NCBI GenBank assembly: GCA_027484985.1 | Contig: JAIXRW010000010.1 | Location: 62,001-126,000, forward strand | DNA: 64,000 nt | Direction of reading: 5' to 3' | DNA from: Rhodobacter sp. | GTDB taxonomy: Bacteria; Pseudomonadota; Alphaproteobacteria; Rhodobacterales; Rhodobacteraceae | Shown: positions 24,860 through 33,471 of the stretch, in pieces | Position numbering within the stretch: position 1 is the stretch's first letter | How the letters are laid out: each line of letters opens with the position of its first letter | Notes under the pieces: model-generated | Database searches by the model: none | What the model saw: only the letters and a program-made list of their open reading frames with translations | What the model was told of the DNA's origin: nothing | Program-made: the position numbers and the translations under genes

Positions 24860-26851
24860 GTGCGTGATCTGTCGCGGCTGTTGCGGCCGAAATCGATTGC
24901 GGTGCTGGGGTCGGGCTGGGCGGCCAATGTGGTCGAGCAATGCGCCAAGATGGGGTATCGGGGCGCGGTCTGGCCCGTGCATCCGACACGCGACGCGATT
25001 GGCGGGGTGCCCTGTTTCCGTTCGCTAGCCGATCTGCCTGCCCCGCCGGATGCGACATTCATCGGGGTGAACCGGCATGCCACGCTGGATGTGGTGGCCG
25101 AGCTTGCCGCGATGGGGGCGGGCGGTGCCACCTGTTTTGCCAGCGGCTGGGAAGAGGCGGGCGAGGCGGGTTTGCAAGAGCGGCTGGTGGCGGCCGCGGG
25201 CGATATGCCGATCCTTGGGCCGAATTGCTATGGCGTCATCAACTATCTGGACGGCGCCTTGTTGTGGCCCGACCAGCATGGCGGGCGGCGGGTCGAGCGC
25301 GGGGTGGCGCTGCTGTCGCAATCGTCCAACATCGTGATCAACCTGACCATGCAGGCGCGGGGCCTGCCTGTGGCCTATGTCGCGTGCCTGGGCAATGCGG
25401 CGCAGGTGGGGCTGTCGGAACTGGCGGGGGCGCTGCTGGCCGATGATCGCGTGACGGCGCTGGGCATGTATGTGGAGGGCATCGGCGATGCGGCGGCCTT
25501 TGCCGCGCTGGCCCATGCGGCGCGGGCGGCGGGCAAGGGGATTGTCTGCATCAAGTCGGGCAAGACCGAGCTTTCCCGCACGGCGGCGGCGTCGCACACG
25601 GCTTCGCTTGCCGGTGGGGGGGCGGCGTCTTCGGCCTTTTTGCGGGCCTGCGGTGTGGCCGAGGTTTCGACGCCTGCCGAACTGATCGAGACGTTGAAGA
25701 TTTTCCACCTGTGCGGGCCGGGGATCGGGACGCGGCTGTGTTCGCTGTCCTGTTCGGGCGGCGAGGCGGGGCTGGTGGCCGATCTGGCAGCCCCCTTCGG
25801 GTTGGAGTTTCCGGCACCGTCAGAAGCGCAGCGGCAGCGGTTGGGGGAAATCCTTGGCCCCATCGTCGCCATCGCCAACCCCTTGGATTACCACACCTTC
25901 ATCTGGGGTGACGGGCCGCGCACCACGGATGTGTTTTCCACGATGCTGGCGGGATATGACGCCGGCATCTTCATCATCGACCCGCCCCGGCCGGACCGGT
26001 GCGATCCGACCAGTTTCCAGCCCGCGCTGGATGCCATTGTGGCGGCGGCGCGGGGGACGGGGAAGCCTGCCTTTGCCGTCGCCTCGCTGCCCGAGAATTT
26101 CGACGAGGATCGGGCGATTGCGATGATGGAGCGCAATGTCGTGCCGATGATGGGGCTGGAGACGGCCTTGGGTGCGATCCGTGCCGCGCAGGTGGTGGCG
26201 GGGGATGCGGGCTGGCGGCCTTGGGCCGCGGTGGCCGGACGGCGGTTGCGGATGCGGGACGAGGCTTCGGCCAAGGCTTTGCTTTCGGCGGCGGGGGTGG
26301 CGGTGCCCAAGGGGGTGGTGGCTGACAGCATCGCGGGCCTTGATGTATCGGCGCTGGCCCTGCCCTTTGCTTTGAAGGGCTTGGGCTTTGCTCACAAGTC
26401 CGAGGCGGGGGCGGTACGGTTGGGTCTGACCACGCTGGCCGGGCAGGCCGATATGGCTGGGGCGCAGGGCTATCTGGCCGAAGAGATGGTCACCGGCGTG
26501 GTGGCGGAACTGCTGGTCGGGCTGGGGCGTGATGCGCTGTACGGGGCCACGCTGACGCTGGGTTTCGGCGGGGTGACGGCCGAGGTGCTGGCCGATACGG
26601 TGACGCTGGTGCTGCCGGTGACGGGGGCCGATGTGGCGGCCGCCTTGCGCCGTTTGCGGCTGTGGCCGCTGCTTGACGGTTACCGCGGGCGGGCGCGGGC
26701 GGATGTGGGGGCGGTCGTGCAGGCGGTGATGGCCTTGCAGGCGATGATGGCGGGCAACCCGCGGCTTGAGGAAGTCGAGATCAACCCGCTGATGGTGCGC
26801 GAAAGCGGCGCCGTGGCGGCGGATGCTGTGATCTGGGAGGAAGCGGAATGA
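24860..26851 (+). CDS. NDP-forming acyl-CoA ligase (acetate-CoA ligase family)
   Basis: A 663-residue single-chain acyl-CoA synthetase of the ADP-forming superfamily. Order: CoA-binding Rossmann domain (LLRPKSIAVLGSGWAANVVE), succinyl-CoA-ligase-like domains with the phosphohistidine loop AAASHTASLAGGGAA near residue 250, and a C-terminal ATP-grasp domain (LPFALKGLGFAHKSEAGAVR, EVEINPLMV). GTG at 24860 is chosen because RDLSRLLRPKS is the usual family start; upstream frame is repeat DNA. It overlaps the enoyl-CoA hydratase. Activation of gamma-butyrobetaine, crotonobetaine or carnitine is inferred; AMP-forming CaiC is the usual enzyme for that step. Confidence 0.88.
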   Translation: MRDLSRLLRPKSIAVLGSGWAANVVEQCAKMGYRGAVWPVHPTRDAIGGVPCFRSLADLPAPPDATFIGVNRHATLDVVAELAAMGAGGATCFASGWEEAGEAGLQERLVAAAGDMPILGPNCYGVINYLDGALLWPDQHGGRRVERGVALLSQSSNIVINLTMQARGLPVAYVACLGNAAQVGLSELAGALLADDRVTALGMYVEGIGDAAAFAALAHAARAAGKGIVCIKSGKTELSRTAAASHTASLAGGGAASSAFLRACGVAEVSTPAELIETLKIFHLCGPGIGTRLCSLSCSGGEAGLVADLAAPFGLEFPAPSEAQRQRLGEILGPIVAIANPLDYHTFIWGDGPRTTDVFSTMLAGYDAGIFIIDPPRPDRCDPTSFQPALDAIVAAARGTGKPAFAVASLPENFDEDRAIAMMERNVVPMMGLETALGAIRAAQVVAGDAGWRPWAAVAGRRLRMRDEASAKALLSAAGVAVPKGVVADSIAGLDVSALALPFALKGLGFAHKSEAGAVRLGLTTLAGQADMAGAQGYLAEEMVTGVVAELLVGLGRDALYGATLTLGFGGVTAEVLADTVTLVLPVTGADVAAALRRLRLWPLLDGYRGRARADVGAVVQAVMALQAMMAGNPRLEEVEINPLMVRESGAVAADAVIWEEAE

Positions 26852-27645
26852 TGCAGATGAGAACCGAGGGGCCGATCCGCACGCGGGCCGAGGGTGCGGT
26901 GCTGGAGGTCACGCTTGACCGGCCCAAGGCCAATGCGATCGACCTTGTGACAAGCCGGATCATGGGGCAGGTCTTCCGCGATTTCCGCGATGATGACAGC
27001 TTGCGCGTGGCGATTTTGCGGGCCGAGGGCGAGAAATTCTTTTGCCCCGGCTGGGATTTGAAGGCGGCGGCGGCGGGCGATGCGGTGGATGGCGATTACG
27101 GGGTGGGGGGCTTTGGCGGCCTTCAGGAATTGCCGAACCTGAACAAGCCCGTCATCGCCGCCGTCAATGGCATCTGCTGCGGGGGCGGGCTGGAACTGGC
27201 GCTGTCTTGCGACCTGATCCTTGCATCCGACAACGCCACATTTGCGCTGCCCGAAATCCGGTCGGGCACGGTGGCGGATGCGGCGAGCATCAAGTTGCCC
27301 AAGCGGATTCCCTATCATGTTGCGATGGACCTGCTGCTGACGGGCCGTTGGTTCGATGCGGACGAGGCGTTGCGCTGGGGTTTGCTGAAAGAGATCACCA
27401 CGCCCGCCGATCTGCTGCCCAAGGCGTGGGAGTTGGCGCGGCTTTTGGAAAGCGGGCCGCCGCTGGTTTACGCCGCGATCAAGGAAGTGGTGCGCGAGGC
27501 GGAGGCCATGCGCTTTCAGGATGCGCTGAACCGTGTGACCAAGCGGCAGATGCCCACGGTGGACCGGCTCTATTCCAGCGAGGACCAGTTGGAGGGGGCC
27601 CGCGCCTTTGCCGAAAAGCGCGATCCGGTCTGGAAGGGGCGCTAG
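26848..27645 (+). CDS. Enoyl-CoA hydratase/isomerase family protein (candidate carnitinyl-CoA dehydratase)
   Basis: A 265-residue crotonase-fold protein. The CoA-binding part LEVTLDRPKANAIDL, the first oxyanion loop (LRAEGEKFFCPGWDLKAA) and the second (INGICCGGGLELALSCDLIL-like, with ALPEIRSGTVADAASI) are present. Its overall pattern resembles CaiD, which interconverts crotonobetainyl-CoA and carnitinyl-CoA. Its ATG overlaps the ligase stop (ATGATG), so ligase and hydratase are translated together, supporting a shared substrate. The specificity call is from context. Confidence 0.87.
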   Translation: MMQMRTEGPIRTRAEGAVLEVTLDRPKANAIDLVTSRIMGQVFRDFRDDDSLRVAILRAEGEKFFCPGWDLKAAAAGDAVDGDYGVGGFGGLQELPNLNKPVIAAVNGICCGGGLELALSCDLILASDNATFALPEIRSGTVADAASIKLPKRIPYHVAMDLLLTGRWFDADEALRWGLLKEITTPADLLPKAWELARLLESGPPLVYAAIKEVVREAEAMRFQDALNRVTKRQMPTVDRLYSSEDQLEGARAFAEKRDPVWKGR

Positions 27646-27732
27646 GCGCGGAAGCGACCGTGCCATGTCGCGTTTTGCCCTGCCCTTGGGCTGCGGTCGC
27701 GCATAGGGTCTAGCACGATTTGCGGGGGCGAT

Positions 27733-29349
27733 ATGGACGAGACGGATTACATCATCGTGGGGTCGGGGTCGGCGGGTTCGGTTCTGGCTGAACGGCTGAC
27801 GGCAAGCGGCAAGCACCGCGTGACGGTGCTGGAAGCGGGCGGAAGCGACCGGCGGTTTTACGTCATGCTGCCCCTTGGCTATGGCAAGCTGTTCTATGAC
27901 CCTGCGGTGAACTGGCTGTACAAGACCGAGCCCGATCCGGGCCTCGCGGGGGCGCGGGACCATTGGCCGCGAGGGCGTATTCTGGGCGGGTCGTCCAGCA
28001 TCAACGCCATGGTCTATATCCGCGGGCACCGCGCGGATTACGAGGAATGGGCGGCAGCGGGCAATACCGGCTGGGGCTGGGACGAGGTTCTGTCGGCCTA
28101 TAAGGCGATGGAGGATACCGAAGCGGGCGGCGACGACTGGCGCGGCGCGGGCGGGCCCTTGTTCGTTTCGGCCAACCGCAAGGGGCTGCATCCGCTGGTG
28201 CGGCCCTATATCGAGGCCTGCGAGAGCGCGGGGTTGAAGGAAAACCCCGATTTCAATGGCTTGGAGCAGGAAGGCGCGGGCGTTTACCAGATGACGATCA
28301 AGAATGCGCGGCGCAACTCGGCGGCGCGGGCCTTCCTGCGGCCTGCGATGAAGCGACCGAATTGCCGCGTGCTCACGGGCGCAATGGCCACGCGGGTGGT
28401 GATCGAGAACGGGCGCGCCGTGGGGGTGGAATACCGGCGCGGGGGCGAGACCCATGTGCTGCGCGCCAAGGCCGAGGTGATCCTGTCGGGGGGGGCGATC
28501 AACTCGCCGCAATTGTTGCAGCTGTCGGGGGTGGGGCCGGGGGCGCTGTTGCAGGGCTTGGGCATTCCAGTGCTGCGCGACAATGCCAATGTGGGCGATC
28601 ACCTCAGCGACCATCAGGGCATCAACTACACATGGCGGATGAAAGTGCCGACCTATAACGACGAGCTGCGCCCGTGGTGGGGCAAGCTGGTTGCGGGGAT
28701 GAAATATGTGCTGGGCGGCACGGGGCCGCTGGCAAAATCGATCAACCACGGGGGCGGGTTCTTCCGCACCGATCCATCGCTGTCGCGCCCGAATATGCAG
28801 TTGTATATGCAGGCCTTTTCGACGCTGATCCCGCGTGAAGGCGAACGCCCGCTGCTGACGCCCGATCCGTTTCCGGGCATGTCGCTGGGGCTGTCGAATT
28901 GCAGGCCTACATCAAAGGGGCATATCAGGCTGCGGTCGGCCGATCCGATGTCGCATCCGGTGATTACGGCCAATGCGTTTTCCACCAACCATGATGTGCA
29001 GGAAATGCTGCTGGCGGTGAAATACCTGCGGCATCTGGCGGCCCAGCCCCCCCTGGCGCGGCTGATTGCCGAAGAACTGCGGCCCGGCCCCGAGATCACG
29101 ACCGATGCCGCGCTGATCGACGATTTCCGCGCAAGGTCGGGCACGGTCTATCATCCGTCCTGCACCTGCCGGATGGGGCCGGATGCAGAGACCAGCGTGG
29201 TGGACCCCAAGCTGCGGGTGCATGGGGTGGCGGGGCTGCGGGTGGTGGATGCCTCGGCCTTTCCGAATCTGATCGCGGGCAATACCAACGCGCCCAGCAT
29301 GATGATGGGCTGGAAGGGGGCCGAGATCATCCTTGCCGATGCCCGCTGA
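27733..29349 (+). CDS. GMC family FAD-dependent alcohol/choline dehydrogenase-like oxidoreductase
   Basis: A 538-residue GMC oxidoreductase. FAD-binding DYIIVGSGSAGSVLAERL at the N-terminus, GMC signature 1 (PRGRILGGSSSINAMVYIRG), signature 2 (GGAINSPQLLQLSGVGP) and the C-terminal catalytic HPSCTCRMG and NTNAPSMMMGWKGAE are all present. It lies 87 bp after the hydratase on the same strand and faces the choline-sulfatase gene, so choline oxidation is an attractive idea. However, the sequence looks closer to general alcohol dehydrogenases of the AlkJ type than to classical BetA, so no symbol is given. Confidence 0.88.
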   Translation: MDETDYIIVGSGSAGSVLAERLTASGKHRVTVLEAGGSDRRFYVMLPLGYGKLFYDPAVNWLYKTEPDPGLAGARDHWPRGRILGGSSSINAMVYIRGHRADYEEWAAAGNTGWGWDEVLSAYKAMEDTEAGGDDWRGAGGPLFVSANRKGLHPLVRPYIEACESAGLKENPDFNGLEQEGAGVYQMTIKNARRNSAARAFLRPAMKRPNCRVLTGAMATRVVIENGRAVGVEYRRGGETHVLRAKAEVILSGGAINSPQLLQLSGVGPGALLQGLGIPVLRDNANVGDHLSDHQGINYTWRMKVPTYNDELRPWWGKLVAGMKYVLGGTGPLAKSINHGGGFFRTDPSLSRPNMQLYMQAFSTLIPREGERPLLTPDPFPGMSLGLSNCRPTSKGHIRLRSADPMSHPVITANAFSTNHDVQEMLLAVKYLRHLAAQPPLARLIAEELRPGPEITTDAALIDDFRARSGTVYHPSCTCRMGPDAETSVVDPKLRVHGVAGLRVVDASAFPNLIAGNTNAPSMMMGWKGAEIILADAR

Positions 29350-29451
29350 GGATCGGCGCGGCATGCACAGGTGATGCAGACGGCGTGAACGCTGGCTTTA
29401 CCGGATATTAAGGTTAACGCGCCGCCGGCGGGGCGGGTGGCCGATGCCGCA

Positions 29452-29655
29452 GGGGGCGCTCGCGCCCCCTCGGCCCGTGCCGGGCCTCACCCCCCGAGGA
29501 TATTTGAGGGCAGAAAATGCGATCGCCCTTTGCGTTCACGCCGCCGGTCAGGCGCTGGCCCCGCTGTGGTACTGCGCGGGGCAGGGTTCATTTTCTGCCT
29601 TCAAATATCCTCGGGGGGAGCCGCCAAGGGCGGCGTGGGGGGCAGACAGCCCCCC
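29452..29655. repeat. Palindromic gene-end element, site 4 (full, symmetric)
   Basis: Fills the gap between the convergent GMC gene and betC (29350-29669 holds no other feature). Outer G/C-run hairpins at 29452-29469 and 29637-29655; a GCCGCC/GGCGGC hairpin at 29620; core arms 29490-29519 and 29589-29618 pair at 29 of 30 positions around a 69-base spacer. This is the best-preserved copy and closely resembles site 3. Confidence 0.82.
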
Positions 29656-29669
29656 TGCCCGGGTCGGGG

Positions 29670-31175
29670 CTATTCGCCGCGGGGGAAGCGTTTGCTGTCT
29701 TCCAGCACGTTCAGGTCCATGTGGTTGCGCATGTAGCGTTCGGACGCGGCGCGGAGGGGCTGGTGGTCCCACGGGTAATAGGCGCCGTTGCGGAGGGCCT
29801 CGTACACCACCCAGCGGCGGGCTTGGGATTCGCGGACTGCGGCGTCATAGGCGGGCAGGTTCCAGCGTGTGTCGGCCATGGCGCGGAAGCGGGCGAGGGT
29901 TTCGGCATGGGCGGGGTCGGTGGCGAGGTTCACGCGTTCGGACGGGTCGGTTGACAGGTCGAACAGCATGTCGGGGTCGGCCATGCAGGCCATGTATTTC
30001 CAGTTTCCTTCGCGGATGGCGACCATGGGGGTGACGGTGCCTTCGGCGGCGTATTCCATGCAGACGGGGCTGGTGCGGGGGGTGCCTTGGGCGAGGGGGA
30101 CGAGGTTTTCGCCATCGGTCCATGGCATGACCTCGGCCATGTCGATGCCTGCAAGGGCGGCGAGGGTGGGGGTCACGTCGATGGTCGAGACGGGGGTGTC
30201 GATGCGTTGCGGATCAAGGCCGGGGGCGGCGATCATCAGGGGCACGCGTGCCGCGCCTTCGAAGAAGTTCATCTTGAACCAGAGGCTGCGTTCGCCCAGC
30301 ATTTCGCCGTGGTCGGACAGAAAGACGATGATCGCCTTTTGCCGCGTGGCGTCGAGCGTGTCGAGGATTTCGCCGATCTTGCTGTCCACATAGGAGATAT
30401 TGGCGAAATAGCCTTGGCGGGCGCGGCGGATATGGTCAGCCGTGATGTCGAAGCGGTGGCTGTCGCAGGCGTCGATCAGGCGTTTGGAATGGGGGTCTTG
30501 GTCGGCATAGGCGATGGCTTCGGGCGGTTCGCGTTCGGGGGCGCCCTCATACAGATCCCAGAATTTGCGGCGGGCAACGAAGGGATCGTGCGGGTGGGTG
30601 AAGCTGACGGTCAGGCACCAGGGGCGGGCATCGCCGCCGCGCGAAAGGTCATAGAGTTTCTGGACCGCGTTGAAGGCGACCTCGTCATCATATTCAAGCT
30701 GGTTGGTGATTTCGGCCACGCCTGCGCCGGTGACCGAGCCGAGGTTGTGATACCACCAGTCGATGCGTTCGCCGGGTTTGCGGTAGTCGGGGGTCCAGCC
30801 GAAATCGGCGGGGTAGATGTCGGTGGTCAGCCGTTCCTCGAAGCCGTGCAGCTGGTCGGGGCCGACGAAGTGCATCTTGCCGGAAAGCGCGGTCTGATAG
30901 CCCGCGCGGCGCAGGTGGTGGGCGTAGGTGGGGATGTCCGAGGCGAATTCGGCAGCGTTGTCATAGACGCGGGTGCGTTTCGGGAGGGCGCCCGACATGA
31001 AGGCCGCGCGGGCGGGGGCGCAGAGCGGCGAGGGGGTGTAGCTGTTGGCGAACCTGACCGAACGTTCGGCAAGGCGCTTGAGGTTCGGCGCGTGCAGAAA
31101 GGGGGCGGGGCCATCGGGGAACAGGGTGCCGGTCAGTTGATCGACCATCAGGATCAGGATGTTGGGCTGCGGCAT
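29670..31175 (-). CDS. betC: Choline-sulfatase
   Basis: Hydrolyses choline-O-sulfate to choline and sulfate, feeding choline to glycine-betaine synthesis or catabolism. The 501-residue protein has the sulfatase start PNILILMVDQLTG with the metal Asp, the formylglycine motif CAPAR (Cys52), GKMHFVGPDQLHGFE, and SDHGEMLGERSLWFKMNFFE. The segment FGWTPDYRKPGERIDWWYHN and the C-terminal WDHQPLRAASERYMRNHMDL are typical of BetC rather than of aryl-sulfatases. ATG 31175 has AAAGGAA six bases upstream. No betI, betA or betB lies beside it. Confidence 0.92.
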   Translation of the reverse strand: MPQPNILILMVDQLTGTLFPDGPAPFLHAPNLKRLAERSVRFANSYTPSPLCAPARAAFMSGALPKRTRVYDNAAEFASDIPTYAHHLRRAGYQTALSGKMHFVGPDQLHGFEERLTTDIYPADFGWTPDYRKPGERIDWWYHNLGSVTGAGVAEITNQLEYDDEVAFNAVQKLYDLSRGGDARPWCLTVSFTHPHDPFVARRKFWDLYEGAPEREPPEAIAYADQDPHSKRLIDACDSHRFDITADHIRRARQGYFANISYVDSKIGEILDTLDATRQKAIIVFLSDHGEMLGERSLWFKMNFFEGAARVPLMIAAPGLDPQRIDTPVSTIDVTPTLAALAGIDMAEVMPWTDGENLVPLAQGTPRTSPVCMEYAAEGTVTPMVAIREGNWKYMACMADPDMLFDLSTDPSERVNLATDPAHAETLARFRAMADTRWNLPAYDAAVRESQARRWVVYEALRNGAYYPWDHQPLRAASERYMRNHMDLNVLEDSKRFPRGE

Positions 31176-31366
31176 CGGGGGTTCCTTTGGCATTTGCGCC
31201 GCAGATTAGGCGATGTGTCGTGCGGGGGGCAGGGGCAAAGCGACGGGTCATCGGGCCGGATCGACGCGGCGTCGCAGGTCGGGAACAGAGCGGGAAGTGG
31301 CGAAACGGGCGAGAGGCGGGTGCGGCCCCCGTGCCTGATGGCGCAAAGGGCAAAGGGGGGCAGGGC

Positions 31367-33358
31367 ATGACGGTGGTCGGGCAGTTTCCGCGGGTTGTGG
31401 TGGAAGACCCTGATATGGGCATCGTGATGCCCGACGGGTGCCGGTTGTCGGCGCGGGTCTGGATGCCGCGCGATGCGGGCGACGATCCGGTGCCTGCGAT
31501 CCTTGAATACATCCCCTATCGCAAGCGCGACGGGACCACGCCGCGGGACGAGATGATGCATCCCTACCTTGCCGGTCACGGCTATGCCTGCGTGCGGGTC
31601 GATATGCGCGGCAATGGCGAAAGCGGCGGGGTGATGGAGGATGAATACACCCAGTCCGAGATGGACGATGCGGTTGCGGTGATCGACTGGCTGTCGCGCC
31701 AGCCGTGGTGCAATGGCGCGGTGGGGATGATGGGCAAAAGCTGGGGCGGGTTCAATTGCCTGCAAGCGGCGTTCAACCAGCCGCCCGCGTTGAAGGCGGT
31801 GATCTCGGTCTGCGCGACAACCGACCGCTTTGCCGATGATATCCATTTCAAGGGCGGCTGTCTGCTGGGAGAGAATTTCGGCTGGGGGGCAGTGATGCTG
31901 TCTTATTCCAGCCGTCCGGCGGACCCTGCCTTGCGCGGGGATTGGCGGGCGGACTGGTTGGCGCGGCTGGAGGCCGAGCCTTGGTTGGCGCCGGTCTGGG
32001 CCGCGCATCAGGCAAAGGATGATTACTGGAAGCATGGGTCGGTGGGGATGGATTATGCCCGCATGACCGTTCCGGTGATGATCTGGGGCGGGTGGGCCGA
32101 CAATTACATGAACACGGTGGACCATCTGGTGCGCAATGTGCCTGCGCCGTGTCAGGGGGTGGTGGGGCCGTGGGTGCATCAATATCCACATACCGCCGTT
32201 CCGGGGCCGCAGGTGGGGTTCTTGCAGCTGAGCTTGCGCTGGTGGGACCGGTGGTTGAAGGGGGCCGAGAACGGGGCCGAGGATGACCCTGCGATGCGGG
32301 CCTATATGATCCATTCCGCGCCGCCCGATGCGTGCGCGCCGCATCGGGCGGGGCATTGGGTGGCGGAGGCGGCCTGGCCTTCGGCCCGTGTTTCCGGGCG
32401 GGTGTTGCATCTGTCGCAGGCGGGGTTGGGCGAGGCGGGGCCGTTTTCGGTGGCGGTGAACACGCCGCAGCATCTGGGGATGCAGACGGGCGAGTTCTTT
32501 CCGATGGGGTTGAATGCCGAGATGCCGGGCGACCAGCGGGGCGAAGATGCGCTGTCGGTTTGTTTCGATACCGCACCGCTTAGTGCGGAGCTGGACCTTT
32601 TGGGCGCGGCGCGGCTGCGGTTGCGGCTGTCGAGCGACCAGCCTTTGGGTTTTGTCGTGGTGCGGCTGAATGATGTGGCGCCCGACGGGGCGAGCGTGCG
32701 GATCGCGCACGGGATGCTGAACCTGTGCCATCGCGACAGCATGGAGCGGCCTGCGCCGATGGTGCCGGGGCAAGAGGTCGAGGTTGAGGTGGTGGTGGAC
32801 CAGACCGCCTATCGGCTGGCGGCGGGGCATCGGCTGCGGGTGGCGCTGTCCACGACCTATTGGCCGTTCCTGTGGCCTTCGCCAAAGGCCGCCACGCTGG
32901 TGGTGACGGCGGGGCATCTGGTGTTGCCGGTGCATGAGGGAAGCGCAAACGAATGGGACCCGCCGCCTGCGGAACATGCCCCGCCCGCGCCGCTGCGCGA
33001 GATAAGGGCGCCACGGGCGAGGCGGGTGATCGAAGAGGATATGCTGGCAGGCACGCGGACGCTGGTGGTGGAAACCGACGAAGGGGTGTTCGAGAACATG
33101 GCCCACGGGTTGGTGATGGAAGAAAGCCTGACAGAGCGGTGGGAGATCACGCCCGACGATCCGTTGTCGGCCAAGGCGACGCATGTGTGGGAACAGCGCC
33201 GGTCGCGGGGCGATTGGGCGGTGCGGACGCGAGCCGAGGCCGAGATGACGGCAAGCGAAACCCATCTGCGGATGCGGGCGCGGTTGCAGGCGTGGGAGGG
33301 CGAGGTGCTGGTGTTCGAGCGCGACTGGGATGACGCGGTGCCGCGCCAGTTCGTCTGA
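31367..33358 (+). CDS. CocE/NonD family hydrolase (X-Pro dipeptidyl-peptidase-like)
   Basis: A 663-residue serine hydrolase of the S15/CocE family. The alpha/beta-hydrolase core begins at MPDGCRLSARVWMPRDAGDD; the nucleophile Ser125 sits in GMMGKSWGGFN, RVDMRGNGESGG is the preceding conserved strand, and the C-terminal galactose-binding-like domain starts near residue 350. Members cleave X-Pro peptides, cocaine or other esters and amides, so the substrate is open. ATG 31367 follows GGGGGGCAGGG; a long in-frame extension upstream runs over the divergent betC promoter and is rejected. The gene precedes an oligopeptide-type ABC importer. Confidence 0.87.
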   Translation: MTVVGQFPRVVVEDPDMGIVMPDGCRLSARVWMPRDAGDDPVPAILEYIPYRKRDGTTPRDEMMHPYLAGHGYACVRVDMRGNGESGGVMEDEYTQSEMDDAVAVIDWLSRQPWCNGAVGMMGKSWGGFNCLQAAFNQPPALKAVISVCATTDRFADDIHFKGGCLLGENFGWGAVMLSYSSRPADPALRGDWRADWLARLEAEPWLAPVWAAHQAKDDYWKHGSVGMDYARMTVPVMIWGGWADNYMNTVDHLVRNVPAPCQGVVGPWVHQYPHTAVPGPQVGFLQLSLRWWDRWLKGAENGAEDDPAMRAYMIHSAPPDACAPHRAGHWVAEAAWPSARVSGRVLHLSQAGLGEAGPFSVAVNTPQHLGMQTGEFFPMGLNAEMPGDQRGEDALSVCFDTAPLSAELDLLGAARLRLRLSSDQPLGFVVVRLNDVAPDGASVRIAHGMLNLCHRDSMERPAPMVPGQEVEVEVVVDQTAYRLAAGHRLRVALSTTYWPFLWPSPKAATLVVTAGHLVLPVHEGSANEWDPPPAEHAPPAPLREIRAPRARRVIEEDMLAGTRTLVVETDEGVFENMAHGLVMEESLTERWEITPDDPLSAKATHVWEQRRSRGDWAVRTRAEAEMTASETHLRMRARLQAWEGEVLVFERDWDDAVPRQFV

Positions 33359-33471
33359 AAGAATAGGGCCACGGAAAAAGGTTTTGCCCGCCGTGTGATT
33401 CCCGCGTTACTGATTAGGCAATCAACAAAAAGCCCGCAAAGACGGGAAGCCACCAAAAGGGAGACGAGGAC

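Noticed and set aside
27733-29349. Calling the GMC oxidoreductase betA (choline dehydrogenase)
   Set aside because: Context fits, but sequence around the GMC signatures looks more like general alcohol dehydrogenases, and betB/betI are absent.
31187-31366. An extended N-terminus for the CocE-type hydrolase
   Set aside because: The extra 60 residues lie over the promoter and 5' region of divergent betC and have no family similarity; ATG 31367 has a good ribosome site.
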